The notes under the pieces were generated by a model. The model worked only from the letters and a program-made list of their open reading frames with translations. It ran no database searches and was not told the origin of the DNA. From positions 172,484,001 to 172,548,000 of the forward strand of contig JBITNC010000001.1 of assembly GCA_050084985.1 (NCBI GenBank): DNA of 64,000 nt, read 5' to 3'. Position 1 is the first letter of the stretch; every line of letters begins with the position of its first letter. Below are positions 48,901 through 60,139 of this stretch, piece after piece. The DNA is from Nageia nagi. Lineage: Eukaryota > Pinophyta. A program made the position numbers and the translations under genes.

Positions 48901-51900
48901 ACGTTTCTCATAAGATGATTTAAGAGCATTCTTCCTTCTTTGCAGTAGAAGCCACCTTCTATCCCATAGCTGTATTGCCCACAAAGCCTATAAAACAAAA
49001 TAAAGCATGAGCAACAACTAATTATGTGGTTGTACGATATAAACGGTAGTGTTACCTAGACCCTTACCTTGTATGTTTTTAATTTAGTCTTGTTTTCTTT
49101 ATCTGCACCTTCAACAGATACATGATTTTCCTCCCGCAGTAAATTGAGGCACAATTCTTTCCGGTACATGGCAATGAATGGAACCTAGCATGTACGTAAT
49201 ATTAAAACTCAGGCGGTTCAGAATATAGCATCAACAGTCCATTTCAAACTGACTAATATGCAGTATTTGACAAGCATAAAGGGAAACAAGTCAGATTATT
49301 CATTTTAATTGAAAAACAAAATAGGAACTCACTTCAAATTTTTGTTCATGAAACAACCGCAATACATTAGCAATTTCCTTCACAACTTCTTCCTTGTCTA
49401 TATTTGCGATGTACTGAAACTCTTTCCTCAGTGGTACTGCTAATTCGCCAAATACACGCCGATAAATCCATTTTGCCTCCATTGCTGTATTTTCATCGTG
49501 TGAAACTGGACCAGTAATCTCCGCAGCCAACTGAAGAAAAAACAATTAAATGCTCTCAATCCCAGAGAAATTCATAAGGAGAAACATCTTAATGAAACAA
49601 ACAATGTAATATTTTGTCCTCGATAATTATTAATTATAGAAGACATTAACATTATGAATAGTATTACAGATAGCATAAACTATATAAGGTTCACCAAAAT
49701 AAACTCATGACAATTATAAACACCTGAATACGTTCTGGCACATCTGTTTCACGAATTTGATCATCCTTCGGTGTCATGTACTTCTCTGCCAAAACACTTG
49801 GCTCAAACTCATCCTCTAGTCTCTTTGCACCTTGGTCACCATCAAGGCCATGATCAAAGCCCCTTGCTTTCAACCCTTGCTTTCGACGGCTCAAAAGTTC
49901 ATCAACATCACCAAATATATCCTGTGCTTCTTGCAACGCTGAAGATGATATACCTGGGGCTTGCCTAGGTATTCTCTTTTTTGACTTTCTTCTCCTTATA
50001 GAGGACAATAATAAATTAAGTTCTACGAATAAATTAAATTCCAAGGGAAAAAAAAGCATTCCAGGAGAAGAGCAAATATTGAACAAAACAAAGACCTCAA
50101 TAATATTTTTTTATCAAGAGAGTCGCTATAAAACAAGTCTCTCTAAACTTAATCTACCTTATGGGTAGACCATTTTCATCAACTTCTTCTTCATCAACTA
50201 TAAAATCTGCCATCTCATCTTCTTCTCCCATGTCCTCATCCTCCTCTTCTTCAAGTTGGTCATCCTCTTCTGCAACATCTGGGAGTATCCCTGCAAGTTT
50301 TTAAAGAAAGTCAACTATCAAGCAAGATTATACTTATAAATTGAACACACATGCCGGATACACATTTCTTGACAAGAAAGATGTCTAAACAGTTTTATAT
50401 TATTTTGTTAATTATAAAACCTCAATTCCTTTTGAAGAGTATTTCCTCGTTATTATATTTATACATTAGAAATTTAAAACTAATAGTTTCCGTCCATCCA
50501 TTATAGGGGAAGTAATGGGAATGCTCCATCCCAACCATGTAAATCAATATTTGAAAAAAAAAAAAGGAACTCATTCTTTTCAACTTATATTCTTGTATCA
50601 TATTAAAAATGTTGTTAATAAAATATTACTATTCCATAACATAATTAAAAAACATATTTGAAGATAGCTTGACAGAAAGACACCGTTCCACTCAATATTC
50701 TTGGCTAGAAGATTGGCGTTTATTATAAATAAAATTAAACATTATTATCTGAAAAAGTAAACAAAATTCCGTACATATTCCAAAATGGTCATACAGACCG
50801 AGTGAGTTGCACCATTCCATTTCGTGTGGAAGCCTCTCAGTGTTCATTACAAACATAATTTGGCTTTAAATTGCTGTCATGAGGCAGAGCCAAAAAAGCC
50901 ATGGTTTATGAACATACCTTCATCATCCCCAAACAAACTACGTTTCAATTTTTCCTCTGCAGTGGCACCTTTGCGACCACCTTCATATAACTCATCTTCA
51001 TCAGAAAAGCCTGTTCGTTCTTCTGTTTCATCATTTCTTCCAGCCTTCTTTAAACGCTTAAACTTCTTGCTTCCCTATTTTGCAACAAACACTCACAAGG
51101 TTAATTATCTTACCCTCTAAAAGCAATAACAGGAAAAAAAAGACAAATAAATCCATTGAGATGTTCTTTAGAGCTTACTGATTTAGGCCGATGAAAACCA
51201 GTAACATTAGCCTCCTGCAGCAACTCATAATCATCATCATCAAGTTCATAGTTCTCTTCAACCTCCCTAGAGAACAAAAAAAATAGTTTCTGGTCAGTCA
51301 TAAGGGAAAATAACAATACTATTTGTAATTATCAATAAAGATAAGTTGCAGGGGCAAACAAAATACTGTTGTCATTTTAAAAAAGGAAAGAAAACAACTA
51401 CTAAAAACATACCTTCTCTTCTTTTTCCTTTTCCTAGCTTTCATCTCTTCATCACTGCTTTCTCTGACCTCTTCCTCTTCCTCCTCTTCCACATCGTCAA
51501 CTATGAAGCCATCTTTCTCATACTCATCTTGTCCCTCCTCTGCATCAGTCATGTACAGATTTTTAACATATACTAAAACTTCTACCACAAAATTTGATCT
51601 TTCAATTACCATTTTGTAGGAGCCACCTAGTTTAATATACAAGAGATTCCGCAGCAATAAAATCTAAATAATAGCTCACGCATCGAATATGGTTTATCAC
51701 CTTCATCCTCTTCATCTTCTTCATCTGCTGCTTCTGGATCACGAGCCTCCCTAGCATCATCTTCCTCATACTCTGAAAGGAAAGCCACAAAACCCCGCTG
51801 TAGCTGATAAGCTTGGAGAAAGAAACATCTCTAAAAAGAAATAAAGATCTATCACCAATAAACAGAAAGAACAGTCAAATCAAAATCTTCAACCAAAAAA

Positions 51901-53852
51901 AAATACGAGTTCATGGTGCAAATTTAATTCACTTCAAAAATGCTTGCAATTCCCATAGGGAGTGGCTATTGGATTCAAAATTGTAAGAAGATGTTAAATG
52001 GGTGACTAAAGGTACAGAAAAATGCAAAAGCAATGATGTGAAGAAATGAACTCAATATTCCAGCTCAATGCAATAAAACTAGACTTGTTTAATTGATTTT
52101 GATAAAAGGTTATATGCGCAGAATAACACGTCTTAGTTTTCCAATAAGATGTCATTTCTTTAACTTCACAAATCCACTTCCTCCACCGAACAAGCAATAT
52201 TTGTTTGATGTTGCTTTAAATAAGAATTGATAAGCAGAACATGCATCTGCATTTTCCCTTATTAATTCATAAGCCCAACATTTCACATTTGTGATGCAGA
52301 AGTGGAGATTGGGAAGTCAGCTTCAATTTTTAAGGCACTCTCATTTCTCGAATTTTGAAGGGCCAAGAAGGGAAGTGTAAATGCAATGTGGAGAGCGATG
52401 CTCAATATTCAGCCTCTTCTGTGTAACAAATTAGATTTATTTCATGGTGTTTAAAGAAAGATTATACGCAGAATAACTCGGTTGATAATTAACCATATGT
52501 GTTCGGTTGCCTTGTTAAATCTGTCAAAAAGACTAGGGAATCTGAAATTCCATTTAGATCATCTAGATGTTGAAATTGGGAATGCAACACCAGATTTACT
52601 CATTGATTGTCCAAGATAACATGCTGGGGCTTAAAATGCCATTCCTAAACTGTTTCTGCTCTTAGTTTTAAGAAGTTACTTGAGTTTACCAATATGCATT
52701 ATCAAACAAATTTGATGGGACACCACCGACTTATCCATCGATCATTTAGCGTCCTCCTCTTCACAAAAATTGAAGCAGTAGCACATATGCATGGAATCCT
52801 CCTCTTATCAGTTATTCAGAATGGTTCAATCTGCGCAAAGATCGCTAACACAGCAAATAATCCTCTTTCCCAGTGTGACATTGTAGATTTTATACATATA
52901 ACTTGTTTTTTGTCATTTCTTTTTTTAAGATATTATAGTTGATCTTCGATATTGCTTAATGTTATCTATACCAAGTCTTGCTTATGTATCGTAGCAACAC
53001 AAATATTTAAGGGGAATTAGGTAGCCCTCATATTTGCAAATGTATTCTTGTTGGTTGGGGAATTAGAGCGTCTGGGTTTTGCCACAGGATTTTGCTTTTA
53101 GATTTAGCTGGCTAAAAAGTTAAGCCAATGAACATAAATTGCTCAGATAGAAAATGGCAACGAGCTTGGAAATTTAATCTAATCTGTATATATGTCAAGG
53201 CATACAAGGCCATATGAACTGTGCTAGTAATTTTTGCATAAAATGTGCAGAATAATAATTTTCTAAGGCAAAGTAGCCTAAAATAACAGAAAAATTTAAA
53301 CAGGTTAGTTTTACTAAATTAAGAGCCCAAAAAGAGATTAATTCAAATCTACAAAATCTTGCCAGTTTCAATCCTCTCCTTCATGCTTTACCGTTACAAT
53401 CTTCATCTCTTCAGATTTCAAGTGAAAGGATTATAGAAAAAAATCAATTTGATTTATCCTTCAGCACTATCAGCTCAGTGCAGATCACTCTGATTTCTAA
53501 TTCGTTCATTCATGCTCCACAACTTGGCTTGTTGACCTCAAATGTGCAATTCTCAAACATCTGCGCTCTTTAACAACTTATATATGTTGATTATCAAGTT
53601 TCAAAAATGCGATAAACAATATGCATTCTTTATTTAAGAAAGACTATATCTTGACTCATTAAGAATTCTGTTTAACTTAATGCTGGAACAAAATTGCCTA
53701 TAAACAAATCATGTAACAAAAAAAAGCAGCCTTAGCCTTGTAGACTAAAAGGGCAAACGAACTAAAAAACACAAGCTACTGAAATTGTTACATATAATAA
53801 GTTCCAACATACCTTCCTCTTCTTCGTCAGAAACAATATTTCTGGCTCCCAT
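41204..53852 (-). CDS. SPT6L: SPT6-like transcription elongation factor and histone chaperone
   Basis: Nuclear factor that travels with RNA polymerase II and handles histones during elongation. Coding exons, in gene order: 53813-53852, 51701-51772, 51413-51539, 51179-51266, 50918-51074, 50158-50290, 49724-49994, 49333-49530, 49068-49185, 48604-48987, 48030-48137, 47158-47946, 46896-47037, 45607-46789, 42746-42955, 41204-42633. All introns fit GT-AG and the phases join. The start at 53852 (MGARNIVSDEEEE) matches the usual plant SPT6 start. The restored product is about 1816 residues: acidic region 1-240, helical core about 300-740, YqgF-like about 745-870, HhH about 950-970, S1 about 1136-1205, tandem SH2 about 1255-1443, RGG and GW/WG tail about 1479-1816. 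That is a little longer than the Arabidopsis protein as I recall it. As given, three single-base length differences break the frame (exons 10, 15 and 17). It has no neighbour that could share an operon-like unit, and retroelements flank it on both sides. Confidence 0.96.
42956..45606 (-). other. SPT6L intron between exons 15 and 16, with a G/C-rich insert
   Basis: A 2651-bp intron. At 44320-44510 a degenerate repeat (cattaatttcccactaactg-like) occurs. At 44761-44930 and 45236-45300 two unusually G/C-rich patches occur. The first has a perfect 10-bp inverted repeat, ggcggtccgg (44781-44790) and ccggaccgcc (44805-44814). The second has ggagccgctccg twice. They may be ends of one inserted element. 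No gene was recognised. Confidence 0.5.
45607..47037 (-). CDS. SPT6L: SPT6L exons 14-15: HhH and S1 domains, with a 1-base deletion in exon 15
   Basis: Exon 14 (46896-47037) ends NSRISHDQLPTQR. Exon 15 (45607-46789) contains VALGRYLQNPVAMVATLCGP, NQVGVDVNLAASHEWMFAPL and the helix-hairpin-helix segment VAGLGPRKSASIQR. After DDTRIHP the frame shifts: one base is missing beside the ccc run at 46333-46335 (minus strand CACCCGAG), leading to a stop at once. The next frame continues ESFELAKRMACDLY and then the S1 domain (VGKIVQATVRRVLNH to SCRVKVI). The exon ends HPRFQNISEAEAIE, the start of the SH2 part. Confidence 0.94.
47158..48137 (-). CDS. SPT6L: SPT6L exons 12-13: core continuation and YqgF-like domain
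   Basis: Exon 12 (48030-48137) ends VLKGARHM. Exon 13 (47158-47946) begins AAVEISCEPSVKDYVRTIYM and includes FHQYAGVKWL, AQWLLIQKAEEEKLLQ and LWNEQRKLIL. The YqgF-like, RNase H-fold domain follows, starting RVMACCQGSGKDPTTFVMLD. In SPT6 this fold has no nuclease role. Both exons are in frame and intact. Confidence 0.96.
48604..49530 (-). CDS. SPT6L: SPT6L exons 9-11: helical core, with a 1-base insertion in exon 10
   Basis: Exon 9 (49333-49530) encodes KWIYRRVFGELAVPLRKEF and LRLFHEQKFE. Exon 10 (49068-49185) encodes VPFIAMYRKELCLNL, then loses frame: 118 bp where 117 are needed. Exon 11 (48604-48987) returns to the expected frame with ALWAIQLWDRRWLLLQRRK and FNLHFPPDE...EGQFKRPKRKS. VPFIAMYRKE and KFNLHFPP are SPT6 signatures. 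The extra base is in the ttaa at about 49140-49143. Confidence 0.93.
49724..49994 (-). CDS. SPT6L: SPT6L exon 8: possible IWS1-binding segment
   Basis: Encodes RRKSKKRIPRQAPG, then EAQDIFGDVDELLSRRKQG, then LEDEFEPSVLAEKYMT. The IFGDVDEL stretch is in the place of the IWS1/Spn1-binding segment known from yeast and human SPT6, which makes that role likely but not proven. Length 271 bp, ending in phase 0. Confidence 0.95.
50158..53852 (-). CDS. SPT6L: SPT6L exons 2-7: acidic N-terminal region
   Basis: Six small exons (40, 72, 127, 88, 157, 133 bp) encode a very acidic region rich in Glu and Asp runs, with basic patches such as KARKRKKK and KKFKRLKKAG. GFIVDD and ADFIVDEE motifs recur, as in other plant SPT6 N-termini. 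The exon 2 to 3 intron (51773-53812) is about 2 kb and holds no gene. The region is expected to be largely disordered and to contact histones. Confidence 0.93.
52010..52490. repeat. Degenerate duplication in the SPT6L exon 2-3 intron
   Basis: About 52030-52130 and 52400-52490 share ctcaatattc, ttagattt/actagact and ttatacgcagaataac segments in the same order. Nothing coding is visible in this intron. Confidence 0.4.
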
Positions 53853-54468
53853 TTTGGAAAACTGACTCGAAATCAAACTGTTCCAAGGAACGCTCAAAAA
53901 CAAAAGAAGAAATTTGTGCTTGTCAAATCCGAAATTGTACTTTTTCTTTACCTGCACAGCGTCAAAGATATCACTTTCTTTTGATTCCATTAAAAAAAAC
54001 AGCCAACTCCCTCCGAAAATCAAAATCAAACAAAATTCACGCCATGAAAACCCTTACTAATTCTCAAAACTTTTACATGTTTATAGATTGAAAAATAGCT
54101 CAAAATCTAACAGTCAAATACCTTCCCTGGAGATACAAAGAAACTAATAATCGTCACACTCGTCTAAACTTGCAGATGCATAATTGGCTAAAGCCAAGGA
54201 AATCCAAGAGAATAACGAGCATAAAGCCATATTTTCTGTAGGTACACTAAAATCAAAACCTTCTTGTGCTAATCATTACACAATCCAAGATACGAAAAGT
54301 CAAGTCCATTCCAAATTCAAACTCCAAAACCCATAATTTCACACAATTGAAGCTTCTGAAAAATTCCAATCCGACAAAGCCAAATTAAAAACCTAGAGCC
54401 ACGAAATTCTTCGAACTTCGCCAACCGACGTTGCCGAAACCCTCACTTTTTCCAAGAAAACGAAAAAT

Positions 54469-54810
54469 CGAAACCCTAGACTCCTGAATCACAGCGGTCC
54501 CACGAAACACAAAGCCAAAAGCCAACAAAACACACAAAAACTGCGGCATTGCCCGAATTCAAGAGAAGAAACAGCTTAACGACGGCCTAAAACGGTGAAA
54601 ACACGTCAAACCCCATACATAAATCATTCGAACCCTAGAAACCCTAAAACAAACTAACGCATGCCAAAAATTTCGAAACAACATACCGAGGTCGCAGAAA
54701 AACCCCCATAAAATCAAAAAGCAAACATATAAGACCCCAAATTTCCATCCCGGAAGTACTTACAGTTAAAAATTCAGCCGAGACTCTGTCGAATTTTTCG
54801 AACCCTAATT
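54469..54810. promoter_or_regulatory. Telo-box-like cluster (AAACCCTA) in the SPT6L leader
   Basis: aaaccctaga near 54471, aaccctagaaaccctaaaac at 54631-54650, and aaccctaat near 54801. Such boxes are common near the transcription start of plant housekeeping genes. They lie in the leader intron and first exon of SPT6L. Confidence 0.5.
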
Positions 54811-54835
54811 ATGGATTCTCTTCGTGAAAAATGCC
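54764..54835 (-). other. SPT6L: Probable SPT6L 5' UTR exon 1
   Basis: The minus strand reads TTTTTAACT then a good donor GTAAGT starting at 54763. No ATG that fits SPT6 lies here. The leader intron would run to an acceptor at about 53878 (GGAACAG) or 53862 (GAGTCAG), shortly before the start codon. The upstream exon end is set by the TATA-like site, not seen directly. Confidence 0.5.
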
Positions 54836-54838
54836 CAA

Positions 54839-54850
54839 GCTATTTAAACA
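54839..54850 (-). promoter_or_regulatory. TATA-like box upstream of SPT6L
   Basis: Minus strand TGTTTAAATAGC lies just upstream of the proposed first exon. It is the best TATA-like match in the region but is degenerate. Confidence 0.35.
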
Positions 54851-55550
54851 AATCGAGTGCTCCCTTCCCTTCTCCGATCTTTTCTTATGCGATGAAACTT
54901 TCTTCCACGGATTATTCTCCCTTTTAACCAACAGAACACAACAACCACCGGGTTTTAACTTTTAAACATCCCCATACGTGAAAAATTGGGAATTTTTAAA
55001 GGAATGTAAAATGGTTTTTATGGGTATCGTCCGATTGTTGGAATCGGACGGCTGAAGATGCCAACGGTGACGGTGAGAATAAGAATGTTCTAAGCGGTGT
55101 TGAAAGCCCAGTGCGGTTGGAAAAGACGGCTTGATCTCCTTCCGTTAATGCTGCGAAGAGGAAGTTGAAGAGTGGATGGGATAAGAATGGAGAATGCTGC
55201 AGAAAGAGAGGAAAGGAGGTTTTTTTAGTGCCATAGCATGAGCTCCATTGCCAAGTGTCTCTGCAATTTACTTGCTGCTGTCAATACGGCATGGAAGCCT
55301 TGTTATTCCGCTTCAATTTTCACCCTCATCAGATAATGTAAGTCAAGAAGATTATACTTATCCAAGAGTGTTTTTATTTATAGGAAAATGAGGATAGATT
55401 TTACTTGTAAATGAAATTGAGCTTTTTTCTTTTCTTTTTTTGTTTTGCTTTTTTCGATCTTCTACTTGTGTTCTTTCAATGGTGTGTAAATGAAATTATA
55501 AGGATGATGGTAAATAAGATAGAAAAAGTTTCACTTAATTGGGGTGAGCT
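54851..55550. other. SPT6L upstream intergenic region
   Basis: No gene seen. It ends where the LINE ORF1 relic begins. The GA-rich patch at 55150-55225 has no assigned role. Confidence 0.4.
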
Positions 55551-55559
55551 TTTAAATTT

Positions 55560-56870
55560 ATTGAGGATTGTTTTATTGATCTATTTTTTTGAAGATGCAG
55601 AGGATTGTTTTATTGATCCATTTTTTTATGGTGTAGAAGTTGTTCATTTTTAGATTCCTCATGAAGTTATTAATTATGAATCCATCAATTAAGAGGTAAA
55701 TTTTAAGAATAATTTCTTGATCAATAGATTTGTAGTGGGACACCTTAATATTGACTTTATTAGAAAATGAATGCATGAAAAATGGAAAATTAAAGGATGA
55801 TTAGACATTACTGCTTTTTCTAAAGATTTTTTGCTCTTCATCTTCAACAAGAATGAGGATATGGAAGATGTGCTTCAGAAAGGGTCTTGGTTTCTTGGAA
55901 TGGAAAGCTTGTACTTGAATAATAGGCATGAATTTTAGGAAAGGGTTCTATTTGGGTTCAATCATTTGATTTCCTAATCAAAATTTAGGATTTGAATGTT
56001 AGAGTCAGTATCACCAAGGCAATTAGAGAACTAGTTGCAACTGACTCTGCCACCAGAGTCAAAATTAGGATGTTAGCAACAAGATTTTATGTTAATGTTC
56101 AGTTCTCTAAAGACCTTCCGAGGAAAATCATCCTTGATACTTTTATGGGCCTTGGGAACAATAAATTGAGTTTGAACAATTGCCCTCTTAGTGCACCATG
56201 TATAAGACAATTGGGCATGCAAGTAAAGATTGTGCAAAGAAGTTAAACCAACCTCCAAGATCCAATAACACTACAAACGTGTGGGTAAATAAGAACTCGT
56301 TTGAGCCTCTTACAATCAAATTTTCTTTCGATGAGAAAGAAGGTAGATTCAAGCTTAACAAAGTTACACCATAAGATTTAGATGAAGAAGAAAAAGAAAG
56401 AGGAGTTGAAATGAAAAAAAATTGATGAAGCATTTGATAATACAACATATTCAAATTAAAAAAAAACGTATAAAAATTCTTAAAAAAATAGATCTAGAAG
56501 AATGTCAAGAGAACATTGGGAGGACATAAGGAGGTAATTAAGAGGGTGTTGTTCAAGCTTCTAGTGAAGAAAAATAAATAAATCCATTTGAACATAAACC
56601 CATCCTAGATGTGCAGAAATAGTTAGAAATTTGTCAAGCACCACTTAGTGCAAGTCACTCTCAAATAATAACCAAAAGTTCCAAAAAGAAGATAGATTCA
56701 AGTAAAGGTAGGCCTTCAAGTTTTCTTATTTGAAATAGAGAAATAATAAAATATATTACCAACAAAATCCAATGCAGTTTAGAATTGAGTGGAGGGTTTT
56801 TACCCAAAAAAATAAAATTGAAAGATCCTTCTTTTTCATTATTGGAAGTTTGTTGGTACTTTACTGGTTC
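55560..56870 (+). pseudogene. LINE ORF1 relic (DUF4283-like plus zinc knuckle)
   Basis: Decayed ORF1 of an L1-type plant LINE on the plus strand. FSKDFLLFIFNKNEDMEDVL, then QKGSWFLGMESLYL near 55815-55915, match the RNA-binding DUF4283-like domain. KAIRELVATDSATRVKIRML and RFYVNVQFSKDLPRKI follow in the open frame at 55992-56246. GHASKDCAKK near 56212-56243 in another frame is a zinc knuckle. KKIDSSKGRPSSFLI near 56683-56730 looks like its C-terminal end. No ORF2 was found, so the copy is truncated. It lies about 0.7 kb upstream of the SPT6L start region, in the opposite direction. Confidence 0.65.
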
Positions 56871-56999
56871 TACAATAGATTTAAATGGTAGTTTTATGTA
56901 TCCTTGTGCAAAATTTTCATAATCTATTGAAATGAATATGTAAATATAGGTTTTATGTATATGTATTAAAAATGCAAATAACAAAGATCATGATTATAA

Positions 57000-57648
57000 A
57001 ATGATAAATAACATGCAAATAATAATTGTTAGTAAGATAATAAATATAACTAATTAGTAATGCTAATTCATAATAATTGTAAATAATTATTTATTGATAA
57101 AAAAATGGATAAATCGTGAGAGGTAACAAAATGATAAACCACGAGAGATAATACATGTGAAATATAAGACATAAGTTATAGTATTGAATCTTTCATTTGT
57201 AATAATTTAGTCATTAACATAAATACAAGGATTTTTTTTTTTTTAATTATTATGGTTGCATTTAAACTTGACAAGGTATAAGACATGAAAAATAATGTAA
57301 TGATTTTTACTTCATAATACTTTTACTTTTATACTTTACGAAACAAAGTGGTTATTTCATATGCTTATTGAATGCTAATATTTTTTCAGAGTTTTATTTT
57401 ATTCTTTAGTACATTTAATTATAAGGCATTAGTATCTATGATCTGTTAAGTGGATATTTTTGTTTTGTTTCAATTGAGTTTTATATTTATATGTTTTTGA
57501 TAATGTTGGTTATTAGCAAGAGAGAATTTCAAAAGGATTGCTAATGACTTTTGTGGTAACTTAATGATAAATTACCATATTAATGATAAAGAGAGAAATT
57601 ACTAAAGCTAAAAGATAAAGGTAATATAATAATAAGCAAGGATTAATA
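57000..57648. other. No gene seen
   Basis: AT-rich sequence up to the target duplication of the solo LTR at 57649. Confidence 0.4.
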
Positions 57649-57653
57649 TGAGT

Positions 57654-58116
57654 TGAAGGAACATGAAAGCTGTCAATTCACATCTAACTATCACACAAAG
57701 CAATCTTACAAAGATAACACAAGATGTAAGTGGTTCCTCCAACTAGGAGTACATCCACTAACTAGATCTTTACTTCAATCACAAATACAACTCTCTTACA
57801 ATCCTCTTAATCTCAACTCCTACACTCCTATCCTATAGCATAACTTTACTCCACAATTGGTATGTAATCACAAAGAGGGAGCCTTCTATTTATAGGCTAA
57901 AATCCCTCTTTGGATCACCCTTTTATCCAATGTACAAAAGCATGGCATGCACATCCTTTTACTCAAAGGGCATGCTCATGACATGGAGTGTAGGACAAGT
58001 TACATCATCATATTCACTTAAATACTTAAAGTATCAAATGATACCCTTAAGTATTAGTGAATTTACATAAAAGATTATTACATAACCTTTACAATAATGC
58101 ATTATGCATTCCAACA
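57654..58116 (-). repeat. Solo copia-type LTR with perfect target duplication
   Basis: On the minus strand it starts TGTTGGAATGCATAATGC and ends with CA. The flanks are tgagt (57649-57653) and tgagt (58117-58121), a perfect 5-bp duplication. It is of the same family as the E6 LTR at 59417-59907. No internal element sequence lies beside it. A TATA-like cctataaatagaagg is read near 57885-57900 on the minus strand. Confidence 0.93.
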
Positions 58117-58121
58117 TGAGT

Positions 58122-59416
58122 AACAACTAATCAAGAATAACACTACAATGTTGAAGACCATATATAGAAGTCACCATAACTCTTGTAGACTCAAAAATGT
58201 TTAAATACAAAAATAAATAAATTTGGTCTATGAATACAATCAATAACAACTCTATATTAAATTACAAGAAATATACATGAAACATATAAACTTGATATAG
58301 AGTGAGACTTGTAGTCAGTTTGTGTACAATCTTCAAAGACAAATAGTAATGAATCTCTCAAGGATTGCCATCAAATTCAAGAGAAGCTCTCAACAGATGC
58401 TCACTATAGTGGATGCACGAGTTGTTCTCTAAAATCTAAACCTCCCGATCATGAAGGTGCATGCGGATGGCTACATGGAAGAGGTACATAGTTATCAGCG
58501 AAGGAGTGGTAACTTCGTATTATGTGCAAGAGATAGATAAAAGAGCTCAGAGACTTAAGAAGTTCTCAAAGATAGGTGGCATCAAGAGACATTGTAAGTT
58601 TTATGTTTGGGATAACCACCTATCAGAGAGATTTAATAGGAATGTCAACCTTCACCTCTCATATTTATAACCTGCAAGGAAATAAAAAGGGGTGAAAGCT
58701 GACACATAGCAATAACAATAACCATTTCAATATTCAAGATAACTTAAAATATAAACCATGGTATATGATATTACATTGGCCCTAGCACATGGTGTTACAA
58801 TATAATAGCACTTTATCTTTATTTAAGTATTATTATCATTTAATCATTTAATGCACTAAATATGATTTATTAAATAAATAATAAATCATTTTTAAGCGTC
58901 TACATTTTGTCCTTCTTTGGATATGTAATATAAAATGTTGAGATTGTATAATCCAAATAAGTTTAGAGAAGAGAAAAATATTTTCAATAGTAAAATGGAC
59001 TTCCCTATTTTGATCGATATGTCGAGTATGATATGTTGTTTGAACTATTTTAGTCTTAGTTGCCTCTAGTTCATGTTGTGTTGGGTAAGCAAGCCAAAAA
59101 TAGGAGTTCCACTATAAGGTGAGCGGTTGATGGCAATCCTACTCACTCAAACAATAACTATAGAACAAAATAACATATACCCACATAGATCACATCTATG
59201 AAAGAATAAGCGAAAAAATAGCAAGGGTGAAATAAATATAATATGCAATGTGTTACTATGGCCAATGTGACTCATAGTGATATAAACTATGATACATAGA
59301 CTATTGTGATAGACAACTCATATTTTATGAAGAGTAAGCGCATTGGTTCTTTGTAATGCTCCAAGCTTGTAATATCCATGATTTATAGACTACCATGATA
59401 AACAACTTGAGAGAAT
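58122..59416. other. No gene seen
   Basis: Short open frame at 58461-58670 (plus) has no recognised similarity. The more even base composition near 58380-58660 is unexplained. No repeat structure was found. Confidence 0.35.
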
Positions 59417-59907
59417 TGAATTGTAACATGAATAACTCTAAACTCCCAAGATCACATGAAAGCTTACAATTTACATCTAACAAAATCATAAAGCAATCTC
59501 ACAAAAATAACACAAGATGTAAGTGGTTTCCGTAAATAGGAGTACATCCACTAACTAGATCTCACTTCATTCACAAACATGAATCTCTTGCGATTCTCTT
59601 AACTCATCTCCTAAATGTTATCCTATAACATAGCTTTACTCCACAAATTGGTGTGTAATCACAAAGAGGGAGCCTTCTATTTATAGGCCAAAATCCCTCT
59701 TTGAATCACCTTTTTACCCAATGTACAAAGGCATGACATGCACATCCTTCTACCCAAGGGGCATGCTCATGACATGGAGTGTAAGATAAGTTACATTATC
59801 ATATTCACTTAAATAATTAAGGTATCAAATGATACCTTTAAGTATTAGTAAACTTACATAGAAGACTATTGCAAAACCTTTACAATAATGCATTATACAT
59901 TCCAACA
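59417..59907 (-). repeat. 3' LTR of E6
   Basis: On the minus strand it starts TGTTGGAATGTATAATGC at 59907 and aligns with the solo LTR down to about 59450. The low end is either 59422 (plus-strand tgtaacatg) or 59417 (tgaattg). A TATA-like cctataaatagaaggctcc is near 59672-59690 on the minus strand. Confidence 0.85.
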
Positions 59908-59920
59908 CTCCCTCTTAATG
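59908..59920 (-). other. Polypurine tract of E6
   Basis: The minus strand reads GCATTAAGAGGGAG directly before the LTR start TGTTGGAATG. Confidence 0.8.
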
Positions 59921-60139
59921 CAATATTGGGATAGAGTGAATAAAAGAGAAGGAAGAGAGAAAGTAAGGAAGTTCTTCTCCAAAAAGATACAACAAAGATG
60001 AGAACTTTTTACATATTTGTGAAGTAACAAAGATCTAGTTTGATACTCACTACTTTGCCAAATATAATCATTAATTACAACTGATTTCAATGTACATGAA
60101 GTAGTCATCCAACTGAAAGTCATGAGAGTCTCCAAGAGC

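Noticed and set aside
41204-53852. SPT6L as a processed or long-dead pseudogene
   Set aside because: All introns and splice sites are in place, domains are intact, and the only defects are three one-base changes at short homopolymers. A recent broken allele is still possible.
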